NCBI GenBank assembly: GCA_963920705.1
Contig: OY987231.1
Span: forward strand, 23,882,200 to 23,946,199
DNA: 64,000 nucleotides
Direction of reading: 5' to 3'
From: Odiellus spinosus
Lineage: Eukaryota > Arthropoda > Arachnida > Opiliones > Phalangiidae
Below are positions 34,242-45,235 of this stretch, piece by piece. The notes under the pieces are model-generated. The model did no database searches. It was not told where the DNA came from and was given only the letters and a program-made list of their open reading frames with translations. The position numbers and the translations under genes were made by a program. How positions within the stretch are numbered: the stretch's first letter is position 1; every line of letters begins with the position of its first letter.

Positions 34242-37200
34242 TTATTCCATTTTAACTTCGGGTGTTTCTTCGTCATCAACCGGTTCATCAATCTGTTCAT
34301 CAATGTTTTCGTTATTATCTTCGTCCTCATTATCAGGGTTAGTTAAGGATGAAGCGCGAGAACTTCGCGTATTTCTAGCCGGCCCCTTTTTAGGATCAGT
34401 TTTTCCTTCCGTAACCTCTCTGGTTAGTAACGGAGGACAATCTTTGTCCTCGTCTTCGCTATGAGTCGATCTACGTCGAACTAGGCCTAACGCGTCGAGC
34501 ATACTTGGTTTCTCAGCTTCGGAAGCTGAAAATATAAGTTTTAATCTAATCAGAAAAACGCTCTAGTTAGGGCTGAGCGAGTATCATTTTTTTCCTTGTC
34601 GATTTGATTACCAAGTACCAAATCATTTTGTTACCAGTACGGGACGAGTAGTAGTTAGGACTTGGCTCATTCAAGCCTATACTATATTTTTATTTGATAA
34701 GGTTTAAAATTATTAGAGAAAATTTCGAGTATTCAAACGAGTACTCGTAAAAATTTGCCTATTCTGACAAGTACTTACTGCAGCGAGTAAACATTTATAA
34801 TCGGCCAAGGCCTAGTAGATAGTCTATCTACTTTTACGAGTACTCGTTTTAATACTCGAAATTTTCTCTAAAAATTTTAAACCTTATCAAATAAAAATCA
34901 GAAAGATTGTACGACTGATTGAATCAACCACGTACTCGCTCATCCTTATTTCTCGTAGACTTTCTTATTAATAATCTAGAACAAGAAACTGCCTTTATCG
35001 GCTGATTCCTCATTTATTTCTTTACTACCAGCATCCGAATCGATTCTACGACGTTTAGTTGGATTTTCGATTTCTTGCTTTTCAGGTTCGGGGATTTTTG
35101 ATAAAGTTTGATTTACAAACTCCTCTTCATTTTCATCTAAAACGACTAATGGTGGGAAAAAGGCAGAGCCAGTTTCGCAAGGGGAATCTTCCGGTTCTCT
35201 TTTAACCGTAGCGGCTAAAGCGGCCACTGTTGATGGATAAGCGGTTTTGTAACCGCATTGCTTCAAATGTTTAGCTGAAAAAAAAAATCTCAACAAATCA
35301 GAATAAGTTCCTGTAAAGTTTCTTGTTGAGTTAATGCGACGTACCAATTACATTTCCGTCTTTGGTATTAAATCCGCAAATGCAATGCAAGGGAATGTCC
35401 ATTTTCAAGGATTCCGAGATAAAATTCATTTCGCGTTTAGTTTTGGTTACGTTTGAATGTTGGGCAATCATATGATCAACAAAAGCTTTGCCGCAATAAG
35501 TCGAATAGTGACATTTACCGCAAATCATCTTTTTACTGGAAATAAGAGGCAAAATATATGAAGCGAGAACTTGTAAAAAGTTGGGTCAAACTTACGCGTA
35601 GTGAGTACGATCAATTGTGTGTCCACATTCGGCGCAAACGTGATGACCAGTTAAATTATCCACTTTAACGGGTGGTTCCTGATTGAGAGGGGGGTCTCTT
35701 TTGGGCGCGAGGCCTTGAGCCACGTACGGCTCCAATACGGGGATAGGTGATTTAATAGAGCTTTTCTTTACACCGGTACTCGGGCTTCTGGTCATTGTTT
35801 TAGGCCCCGGTTTATTAGTCGGATCAGGAACCAAAATAGGATTGTTCGTATTGATTGGTAATGGAACTACATCTGCAAAAGATTAATTACTTTTAGATAT
35901 TCTCAATGGTTGAATAATTAGTTCTTTGGACCTAGACTTAAAAGAGAAAACAAGTATTTGAGGTAGTATAAAGAGTGGAAAATGAGTACTCGGTAAAATA
36001 GAAAGTGAAAAATGAGTACTCAAAAGTCAAAACTATTACTGGATAAAATAGAAAAGGGGAAAATTGGCACTGTTTTTAGAAGAATGGTGATTTTTTTTTG
36101 GTTAAGAGACTTACCTTTCTTCTTGGCCATGGAAACGTGGTCTTTTTGCCTATGATTCTTCAATTCCATGATATTAACGAAAACCAAGCAACAACTGGAA
36201 CACTTCTTATTGGCCGACTTGATCTGATGTTTGTACAAATGATAATAATAGTTTTGTATCATGCCGACCGCTTCGGGAGTGGAGAATTTGACGTTGTAAG
36301 TCTTCAAGCAATAATGGCAAAGCAATTTGTTGCTTCCATTATGATTTTGTTGAAAATGATCGATGACTTCGCGATGGAACGAAGAGCGATAATTGCAAGC
36401 TTGACATCCGTAAGGAATCTCCGATTGAACGTGGTGATGTTTCATGTGATGAATGAGGGAAGATTTGCTGGCCAGAGCGTGATTACAAATTTTGCAAGCC
36501 AAGTCGTTGGTGCTCAGGTGAACGTTTTCCATGTGGCATTGCATCGAGTAGGGAGTGTCAAAGTCGCGGAAACAATACTTGCATTGAGTCAAGTCGCTAA
36601 GATCCGGGTTGCGTTGACGAGTTTGTTCCAAATGGGCCATTAGATGTTTCATCACCTTAAAAAACCAACAAAAAAGAACATACATTAAACGAATAATAGA
36701 AAGGGAGAGAAACGAGTACTCGATCAATTAAATGGGAGAGAAACGAGTACTCGATCAGTTAAAAGGTTGAGAAATGAAAAAACAACCTTGATATTGTTAT
36801 CCAAGATTTTTCGACAAACCAAGCACTGAAATTAATAATAATTAGCTTCAATCGTGACTTTAAAGCTAATTAAATCGTTACTTTGAAATGATAATTATTG
36901 AGATTTGGGTCAACTACAATTAAACTGGACTCTGGATTTTTGCGGGCGTAGAAGTAATTGTTTAAATCAACGAGTTTAGGCGGTTCTACTGGTTTGGGAG
37001 TTATTTGAACCGTGGGCTTTTTGGGTTGGGTGCTCCAGGTTCCGGAAGGTTTCGAAGTATTATCCAATTGAACGCTGCTGGCGCTATCATCGCTGCTACT
37101 TGAAGAGCCGCTACTCTGAAGAACAACATCATTCGGTACTATTACTATTGAATAAAAAATAATATTTGATTAGTAAAGTTCATCATTAGCTTTTAAAGGG

Positions 37201-40200
37201 AGAATGAAACCCAACAACAAGGGATTTTCTATCAATTCCTTATCATTTAAATTACACATTTTAAGCTGATTGGAAAGTAGGCTTAATAAGCATCCAAAGT
37301 ATTTGAAATTCTTTGTGGTAAACGGGCAAAAGTGTACGCCTCTTAAGCCTAATTTGAAATGTTTTACTGTCATATTAAAGCCAGCCCTTCTCCCTTGATT
37401 GGCCAGAGACTTCTTAATAGAAAGATATTAAATTCTTCTTTATAATTGATCAAATACTCGTTTCTCGCCCCTGTAATTGATCGAATACTCGTTTTTCCCT
37501 TTTTAATTGATCGAATACTCATTTTTTCCCCTTTTCTATTATAATAAGTACTAATTTGCTTCCCTTATGGATCCTTGTTAAGCCTACTTAATGATTAGGG
37601 AATTGACAGAAAATCACTCTCATAGTAGAAGACTCCCTCTAAGGAATGTTTTTTACATTTCCTTCCACTTTGGGAAGCGATATCGCTTATTATATTCCAA
37701 AAAGCCATTCTTGGAGATTGTCCAAAACGAGCTCTCCATTGATATTCATCCAGGAATCCTTGAATGGTTTCCGGTTTCAATTGAGACATTGAAAAAGATC
37801 CAAACATCCGCGTTAACTGAGTTTCCAAGTTTTCAACAGCAGTTTTAACAGTCAAATCCGAATTGAAAGTTTTGGTTTGATCGACGTATTTGTAGGTCAA
37901 AGATGATCTATTCATCGTAGCTAATTTATAATCAGTCGTGATAACGACGGTATGAGGAAACAACCAAAGATCCAAGAGTTTTTGAATGACTTGAGAGAGA
38001 CCCAAAGGTTGATTCTTAGCATCCGTGATAACTTTCATTCGAGTTTGTCTCGTTGATCGATCGTAAACTCCGACTATGATGTGCCAGCCCATTTTGACGG
38101 TAGCCACTTCTACTTTGGAGATGGGACCTCCCAGTTTCTGAGCTTTGGTTTCTAAAGCTTTGCCGCAAACTTCTTGTACGGCCCTCCAGACGGAACGTAC
38201 CATGTAAATATCCACCACGGTATCGTGAATGACGTGAAGAATATCGGATTGGATACTCCAATGAAAGATCAATCTATGCAACTTGTAAAGTTGAGCCCCA
38301 AATCGAGCGAAGAAACTTATCCTGGGAATTTGAACGGTACGCCCGCATTTAGGCGCTCTTTTACATCTCCATAAATATCCGTCCAAGGATAATTTGCAAG
38401 GAGATAATTCCATTTTATCTTTCATACAGAGGCATTTGATCTCGCGATCAATTAAACCCACTTTGGCTAACCAGATTATCGGAGCCGAAAGAAATTTATC
38501 TCGATCCAATTGCTGACCCAATTGGGTAATTTGAAGGTTCCGGACTTTCTTATTGCTATCCTCTATAGGCAATACTCTAATCGAGAGCAACGACTGAGCC
38601 ACTACAGTTTTATTTCCTCCACCAATTACTTTGTTAAAAACGTCAACTTGAGGTAAAGTAGTGGTGGCCCCGCTGACCGAAGTTATTTGAAGCCCAGACG
38701 TGTTTAAAGACGTTGTTTTGGTCGTTGGAATAGAGATGTTTTGGGTCTGGTTCAAAGTAATATCTGTGGAAAATAATTAACTAGATTAAAAAGGGGGCAA
38801 TTTTTCCGTATTGACGAGGAAAAAGAACGAACTCTTATTAGGTTGAAGTAAGGCGGAATCATTGGGAATGGTTCCAACAACTAAACCGGTCCTCGAATCG
38901 ACTAAAACTTTGTAGCTCAATTGATGGGTATTGGTCGAACTAGTCAAGGTATTGGTGGTATTTCCTAAAACGAGCGTCTGCTGGGGCATCATTCCTCTGA
39001 TGATTTGCATTCCTTGCGCAGTTTGAGCCAAAACCATGCCCGGTTGAAGTTGCATCGGTGTTCGAATTTGGTTCATGATCGGAGCTCTCACTTGATTCAT
39101 GGAAAGAGTTTGAGCTAAATTAAAAAAAATCTTGATTATTAGATATCGTACCATTATATTAGTAATTAGCTTAACGTACGTTTATGAGTCACGGTTATGT
39201 TCCTCGTCATTTGTTGTAACGAGGCGTTAGTAGCAATGGGTGAAGTATTAACTGGAGGAACTTCGCTAGTCGTGCAGTAAATAATCCTAGTATCTTTTCC
39301 ATTTTTATAAGACTGTAATTTCTTTTCAAATTGTTCGTTTAATTTCACGGCGTCTTGATAGGCTTTAACTTGAGCTGGTGAGAGAGGGGAGTCAACGCAA
39401 TCCATTTGTAGGTTCATGATATCCGTCCGATCTTTCAAAGGTAGAGGTTTGGAAAGCTCCACCTGGATTTGAGAAAGGCTTGGCGGATTAGCCTGTCCTC
39501 TTATCGGTTTATAAATCATCGTGGTTCCGGCTTTTGTTTGCGAAGGTTGGTTGGGTTTCATCGAGTACGTGATGGGCTGATTTTTTCCAGATGGGATCAT
39601 CATTTTATTCGGAGGAAGACTTATTTTGGTGTTTTGCGGTATTGGAACTTTGTTGGTATAAACTTGGGGTTTACCACCAGGGCCTTGCAATGTTATGGTA
39701 GTTCCTATTGGTAAAGATTTCCTTAGAGGATTGGCCACTGGAGGGGCGAGAAATTGCTTCGGGGCAATATTGGGTGGGGTTGTTTTCCTTTGAACGTTAC
39801 CGTAACTATAACCGGAAGTTGTAGGTTTTGTCTCGTCAAAATTGAACTTGATCTCTGGTCTATGAGGCGGGCTATCTTCTTCATCCTCCATACAATATTT
39901 CTGAACAGTTTTTTGTATTTTCTCAGCAGCCATTCTAGCCGCTCGTCGCGAGGGTCGGCCTTCGGGTGTTGTTTGAACTGGCTCAGGTTCTGGATCCGCC
40001 TTTTTCTTCTCATCCTTTTTCTTTTCCACCACAACCTTAACATCATCATCGGATATTTCGATATCACTGTTATTAAACCCCGAAAAGCCGTCCCCTTTTT
40101 TCCCCAGGTGTAAAGTTGGCACCACATCGGCTTTCACTTTATTGTTACCCTTTATAACTTCCTTCGGTTTAAAATGAGCCGAACATACTCTGCTGTTTTC

Positions 40201-40353
40201 ATTCACGTCGCAATCTTTGATGCCTAAAGAGTCGAACCATTGGTCTCGCAAGAATCCGGGTTTAGGGAGAGGAATCCAAGATAATGGGGGAGAACCTTGA
40301 CCCGGTCTGGAAGTATTGAAGCATGTTGGGCAAGCGCACGTTCTCATAGCCAT
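34242..40353 (-). CDS. THAP - Merlin-transposase-like - POGZ-type zinc-finger fusion protein
   Basis: Ten exons: 39180-40353, 38833-39114, 37657-38763, 36882-37144, 36787-36825, 36115-36655, 35596-35872, 35345-35535, 35029-35274, 34242-34525. All junctions are in phase; 1467 residues. Residues 1-85 form a THAP finger (CACPTC, SRVCSAHF, DVVPTLHL). Residues about 90-570 are disordered and rich in P, Q, T. Residues about 575-840 resemble Merlin/IS1595 transposases: a zinc knuckle (CLCMKDKM, LWRCKRAPKCGRTV), FFARFG, WLFPHTVVITTDYKLATMN, AVENLETQLTRMFG and FLDEYQWRARFG. Residues 855-1300 match POGZ/ZNF280: VDLNNYFYARKN, HFKCLVCRKILDNNIKVMKH, YGCQACNYRSSFHREVIDHF and a Cys finger with YSTYCGKAFVDHM. 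An acidic tail ends it. No pogo DDE is seen. Expected to be a nuclear DNA/chromatin-binding regulator; the function of the fusion is inferred. The exon 3 end is the least certain junction. Confidence 0.88.
34567..34947. mobile_element. 380-bp element with GAGTACTC-bearing inverted arms
   Basis: In the intron between exons 10 and 9 of the fusion gene. Outer ends GGGCTGAGCGAGTA and TACTCGCTCATCC; inner arms of about 65 bases pair closely (TTGATAAGGTTTAAAA, GAGAAAATTTCGAGTATT, ACGAGTACTCGTAAAA against their complements at 34836-34900). No coding capacity. Confidence 0.8.
35970..36030. repeat. GAGTACTC repeat, intron 6 of fusion gene
   Basis: Two units about 30 bases apart (GTGGAAAATGAGTACTCGGT and GTGAAAAATGAGTACTCAAA). 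Confidence 0.7.
36700..36775. repeat. 31-bp GAGTACTC repeat, intron 5 of fusion gene
   Basis: Two units of GAGAGAAACGAGTACTCGAT plus CAATTAAA, 31 bases apart, just upstream of exon 6. Confidence 0.8.
37440..37560. repeat. same 31-bp repeat, opposite orientation, intron 3
   Basis: Three units AATTGATCGAATACTCGTTT with C-rich spacers, starting near 37445, 37476 and 37506; the reverse complement of the unit at 36700. Confidence 0.8.
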
Positions 40354-41241
40354 GATTAACTAAATATATAATTAAGCTATCAATTATTAGAGATTGTATT
40401 CACTTCGAACGTCACCCAGTTCAATTTTTAATTTCATATCGTTTAGTTTTAAACAATGGTTTTTAAAAATTCACGCAAAGATAAAGTTAAAAATCCGTCT
40501 TTCACCCGGTTTTAGAATTGCCGCGAAAAATTTAAATTTTACGTTTAACAGCACCCCTATCGACTCGAATTGTAACTGTAACAGTTAAATTTATTACAAA
40601 TAACTTTTAACCCGCCAAAATTAATTTACTATAGCGTCATTTCGCCACCGTAGTCGGTATAGTTACTACCATTTTCCGCCATTTTGTTGATTTTTGGTAC
40701 CAAAGATGGCCGAACTCCCCGTAGGTAACTCTGAATGATGCTATTGGTTTTTCGCGAAACACGTGATAAGGTGAGGTCAAAAGCCTCGCACCAATTAGAA
40801 GCCGGTCCGACGAGAAACATTTTTGAACAAGTTTAAATTATAAGCCTAAATTTTCAGTTAAATTGTAAATTTTTATTTAAGGCTACTTCAAAATTTAGTA
40901 GTAAAATTTAATGAAAAAGTTTTGTCGCTTACAGTAAATTTGTTACGTGATTTTAATTTGTATAATACGAATATTTCTACTAATAATTAGTCTAATTTAA
41001 TCTTAATTAGGATAGGGTAGTTCAACAAAAGTATATATTAATAACGTTACTTTACTTTTGATCATACTTAATCATAGTATCTGGGAGTGATAGGGACTTT
41101 AAATTATTTACTTTTGATATCATCAAAAGTGTACGATTGATGGAAATTCATATTGAGAAGTTTTCTGGCGTATGAATCCATATATAAACGGATTGAAAAC
41201 TCTTCTTATCGTTTATTTATTATTCTGTTTTTTAACCATGA
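40354..41241. other. 5' region of the fusion gene
   Basis: On the minus strand it carries two YY1-like sites close to each other (AAAATGGCGGAAAATGG near 40683 and AAGATGGCCG near 40709) and the E-box ACACGTGATA near 40760, a plausible promoter. The 63-codon minus frame 40629-40820 overlaps these sites and is not accepted as a gene. Confidence 0.5.
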
Positions 41242-41409
41242 TTTAAAGGGACTATCAGCGATTTTTATAGCCCCTTTAACGTAGCCTTCCTATCTCGCTT
41301 AGCAGACGACGTTGACCATAAGAAATTGTACAGTCAAAGCTAGATTGCGTGTTTAAGGGAAGATGATTTTAAAGGGGCAAATTCTAGAGCAGATAGGGCC
41401 TTTAAGAGG
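41242..41409 (+). mobile_element. family A MITE, copy at 41.2 kb
   Basis: Starts TTTAAAGGGACTATC, contains GCTTAGCAGACGACGTTGAC and TTGTACAGTCAAAGCTAG, and ends AGCAGATAGGGCCTTTAAG. The two ends are inverted repeats of each other (CTTTAAAGG...CTATCTG). Confidence 0.85.
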
Positions 41410-41707
41410 CGTGCGGCCTCCTAAATTAATTTTATAAGTTTATATCCATAGTCAATAAGTTTTGTCTCGTGTAAAGGAACTAAAAATTTCTTAAAACAAT
41501 AAGAAAATTGATGGAAAGTTTTTACTATTCAAAGATTGCCTCTAATCGCGAAATACACTTGACGATGGTTTAACCAAAAATCTTCTGATAAGAGTTATTT
41601 TTTAATCGAAACGTATCAGATGTCCTTTTTTATTCGTTCTTGTAATTAACTCTCACGAGTCACACACCCCCTTATTATTCAAATTAATATAATTTATCTT
41701 TTCTAAA

Positions 41708-41824
41708 ATGTCTAAATATTTTTTCGTCATTCTACTCTTGATGTGCAAATTGTTCTTTCTGGTTTTATCCGAACTGTATTTTCCCGGAGACTTGGGTCAC
41801 GGATTTGTACGATTTGGTCCACAG
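41708..41824 (+). CDS. possible first exon of a small secreted peptide
   Basis: ATG followed by a strong signal-peptide-like stretch (MSKYFFVILLLMCKLFFLVL) and then SELYFPGDLGHGFVRFGPQ up to a donor (CAG/GTCATT) at 41825. A possible second exon starts after the acceptor at about 42219, but two frames are equally open there, so the mature peptide is not given. Not recognised as a known neuropeptide or toxin family. Confidence 0.35.
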
Positions 41825-41956
41825 GTCATTATATTTTTTTATATAAAAGGGAATAAAACCCCGAAAAGTTCCTTTATTAATTTTGGCGCATCTGGCTAGT
41901 GGTTCGTCATCTTTTATACGAACCTGGGATTTTCCATTAAGAAAGCCGAATAGATT

Positions 41957-42038
41957 CTATACCCTACCTGCTCTAAAATTGGCCCCTTGAAAATTATCCT
42001 CCCTAATTCACATTCTAGAGCAGATAAGGTCTTTAATG
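41957..42038. mobile_element. family A fragments
   Basis: Two short inverted pieces (CCTACCTGCTCTAAAATTGG and TCTAGAGCAGATAAGGTCTT) that match the inner right end of family A. Confidence 0.55.
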
Positions 42039-44583
42039 CATTCGACAAGCTCCGATTTAGTAGCTCAAAGGCCTGGCTTATTACTTTTAAATCGCCATAA
42101 TCAAAATCTTGGGTTTTTTTCTTTTAATTTCAAAATTTGAATAATAATTAATTTTTTGGTTTCGTTCCCAAACACCCCGATTGGCGCAGAGGTTCTTGAA
42201 CAGTCATTTAATTCCTAGGGTGAAGCTTGGTTCACCTCCTGGTTATTTCAAGCCACTTTTCCCTCACGAATAAAAATAATAATCAAGAATTGAAGTGCCT
42301 ATAATAATAATATTAAAAGAATACCCTGGAAAAGAAGAGAAAAAACTTGAAATATTGGGGAACGAGAACCTAGAAAACATTTGCCAAATATATACTTTGT
42401 ATTTGAAAACTACGGGATGCCTGATGTACTTTCGCCGCTAAAATATTATTAGGGTCAATGGGTCAACTAATCGTTCTCCCTGACCTTATAACTAAATGGG
42501 GTGCTGAGTATGCTATTGGTCATTGACTTTACGAAACTAGTAATGAGTGTTTGAATTTTAAAATTACCTTTGTTTACTTACTAATGTCGTTGAAATTGGT
42601 TGAAATTACATATTATTTATTTAAACTTTTGGTTTTCAATTTTAGTTCAATTTTATGCTCGTTATTCAAAAGGATCCGAACTATTTTCTTGTCTATGAGG
42701 CTTAACATTGCGTATCAATCAGCCTTAGCTTTCCCCGTTACGTCAACTTCCCTCGAACAGAACCTGAAAGTAAAGTTTAGTTGTTCGAAAACCATATTAC
42801 CATAAGTTGGCGAGAGTTGTGACCATTCCAATTTTGGGTACTTAATATTAACCAAAGAGTCGACTGATTTTAATACCGTAAACATTTTGACCTCTAGACC
42901 TAGAAAATATAAAGAAATCACTTTAAGTTTAACGTGTATAAATTTAGATTTTTTTCCTCCAAGATTTTCACGAAGAAAGTCGGAAAAACATTTAAAAATA
43001 CCCATTTTTTGAGGTCTTTTCGTTAAGAACAAATAATCTTCTTGGATAAAACCGAAAACCGCTTTTGAACTACCTCGTGATTCGCTCATAAACGTTATTT
43101 CTAACAATGACCCTTAATTTAATCATTTTGACAATGAAACTAGTATTTCTACTACCAGACGAGTGAATAGCGTCAAGGGAGATTGAACAGAACGTAAATA
43201 GAGAATGCAACCGACCACAATTCCTTAGGCCTAAAATTAAAAACCAATATTAAGCTGGAAATCTATTTTTAATCTTACTTGGAAAGTAGGCTTAACATCC
43301 CCAGTAGCTATCCCCCTAAATCCGGTAAACGAAAAGCTTTATTTAAGATTCATATTCGATTTGACGCGAAATCTCAATTCTCGGTCAAATCTTGATTGAA
43401 AACGCGTCTTAAGAAAGTCAATGTACCCTAAAAAAATTCAACATTCCGAAAAAGAAATTTCATTAATAAGCGGGATTTGAAATTAGCATTTCGCGCCCTT
43501 TTTTTCGCGGGAAGATAAAATTACGTAATATTCAAACGCGGAATTGATGAAAAGTAAAGTAAATCGGAATTAAGCTTCTCATCTCTTCACGCTGTGACAC
43601 TCTTTCACTCATTTTGCGAATATAATAAATTATCTAAAAATAGGTAGGAGTCATTTTCTTAAATAGGGGTTAATTAAACTTTGAAATACTTGTTTAAGAT
43701 TGTATTTGTTTGTTAGACACGTATGTTTCGTAATGAGTTTTAATTTTAAAGGGGTACTGAAACGCGAGAGGTTGAATTTTACGTCTTTGAGGGTAGTCGC
43801 GGGAGTTAGGCCTAATTTCATTCAACTGAATATTTTCTAGCCTCTTTTAATTAGACTCTCTTAATTATGATATAGTTCGTCTTAATTTTTCAGCGCGTAC
43901 AAAGCTAGGCTCTCCATTGTCTCTAGGAAGTTTTTTAGAAACCTTTTTAAAACTGATTAGTTATTTATCATTTCATTTTCCCTTTAAGGGTATGACGCTC
44001 TATATTCGATATAACTGTTGAAATGTGTATTAATATGTATTTCCGCGTATCCCCGTCGATACGCGAAATATCGTCATCGTATTTGAAACCTATTTAGGCG
44101 TAGAAACTTTCTGATACGTTTGAATGAATTTTCCAGATAAGGTTTTGTCAAACTTATTTTAAGCTTCTATTATCTTAGTTTTAATAGTTACGAGATTTTA
44201 AAGATGATGAAATTCCAATTTTTTTTGGGTTTGTAACGTTCGCCTTTATCTTAGCCCTTGATCTACCATTAATCTTAGATGATAGATTACGACCACGAGA
44301 ACCTAAAATTATTTTTTAATCGTAGTCGATAATCAAAGCCAATGACTTAACCGTTACACTTTTGCTCCCGATTTTATTCTAATATTGAAATTGTAAAATA
44401 ATTCTAACCTTTAAGGAACTTGTGAGAAATCTATGACTTTAATTGGAGAATGAAAGGGAGAAACCACATATTCTTTAAAAATTAAGGGAAATCGCGCTTT
44501 ATTCTCCCTTTAAAGTTAGAGCGCAACCTAATGTCGATTCCTTATCATTTAAATAGGCCTAATCCACTAGTTAAAAAATCTTA
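42039..44583. other. intergenic
   Basis: AT-rich. Apart from the unassigned frame at 42715-43089 no exon-like stretch was seen; short AGGCCTAA/TTAGGCTT motifs are scattered. Confidence 0.4.
42715..43089 (-). CDS. hypothetical protein, 124 residues
   Basis: A single ATG frame starting MSESRGSSKAVFGFIQEDYL and ending EVDVTGKAKAD. It is long for this base composition, but no domain, signal peptide or membrane segment is recognised and no promoter or splice partner was found. Could be a real lineage gene, a pseudogene or chance. Confidence 0.3.
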   Translation of the reverse strand: MSESRGSSKAVFGFIQEDYLFLTKRPQKMGIFKCFSDFLRENLGGKKSKFIHVKLKVISLYFLGLEVKMFTVLKSVDSLVNIKYPKLEWSQLSPTYGNMVFEQLNFTFRFCSREVDVTGKAKAD

Positions 44584-44755
44584 CAAACAAATATTAAACT
44601 AGAAATCAATTCAAAATTTACTATCAAAATAGGCTTAGCGTTGATGAGTCATCGACCAATGAACAACTATCTCTGTAAGACTTCGATTGGCTACTGACCC
44701 TTCAATTCGAAGAAATTCAGCATCTCCATGAATGCTAAGCCTATTTTTCAGATTA
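44584..44755. mobile_element. family C element, second copy
   Basis: Left ACAAATATTAAACTAGAAAT then AAAATAGGCTTAGC; right GCTAAGCCTATTTTT preceded by AAGAAATTCAGCATCTCC. Same layout as the copy at 24855, without the inserted family B element. Confidence 0.75.
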
Positions 44756-44871
44756 ATTCATTTATAACGAATATTTTTCACTTTAATATATATTGGGAGG
44801 TTTCTTGTACCTCATATTTTGACATCCTTTAGTGAAAGCGAAATTCTAATTTAGTTGTAATCTATAATTAC

Positions 44872-45235
44872 CTCTTTGAACGTTCTCGGTATAAATTTGA
44901 CCCACAAAATTATACACTAAAACGGAGATGATATTTTGTTGGCCTAAACTCGCTATTAAACGAAGCCAAGATAATCTTCTCGGATAAGTTCTCTTAAAAA
45001 GTAGTCATACGCGGTAAACCTAAAAATAAACTTTTAACCGAATAATTTCATTCCCCGTTGAGATTTTAGAGACATGATTTTTGATTTGGCTTTGAAATAA
45101 GCCAAGATTTTACGGCGGGTGGCTTCTCCGGTACCATAAACCATGGCGAATACGTAGGAGTCGATATTAGGGTACAGACGCAGAGAAATATAGTAAAGGG
45201 AAGGTGAAAATAAATTTATTCCAAATTTTACACTT
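44872..45235 (-). CDS. unassigned coding-like exons
   Basis: Two minus-strand stretches with clear coding character and good splice edges. The first (45034-45235) reads SLYYISLRLYPNIDSYVFAM, then VYGTGEATRRKILAYFKAKS, with codons much richer in C at third positions than the surroundings. The second (44872-44992) reads TYPRRLSWLRLIASLGQQNI, then ISVLVYNFVGQIYTENVQR, ending in a donor GTAATT. A junction between them was not settled because two frames stay open. No family recognised; an exon remnant of a membrane protein gene or a pseudogene is possible. Confidence 0.35.

Noticed and set aside
36098-36643. 181-codon plus frame opposite the zinc fingers
   Set aside because: Shadow of the finger exon on the other strand.
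40629-40820. 63-codon minus frame upstream of the fusion gene
   Set aside because: It overlaps the YY1-like sites and looks like promoter/5' UTR; no homology recognised.
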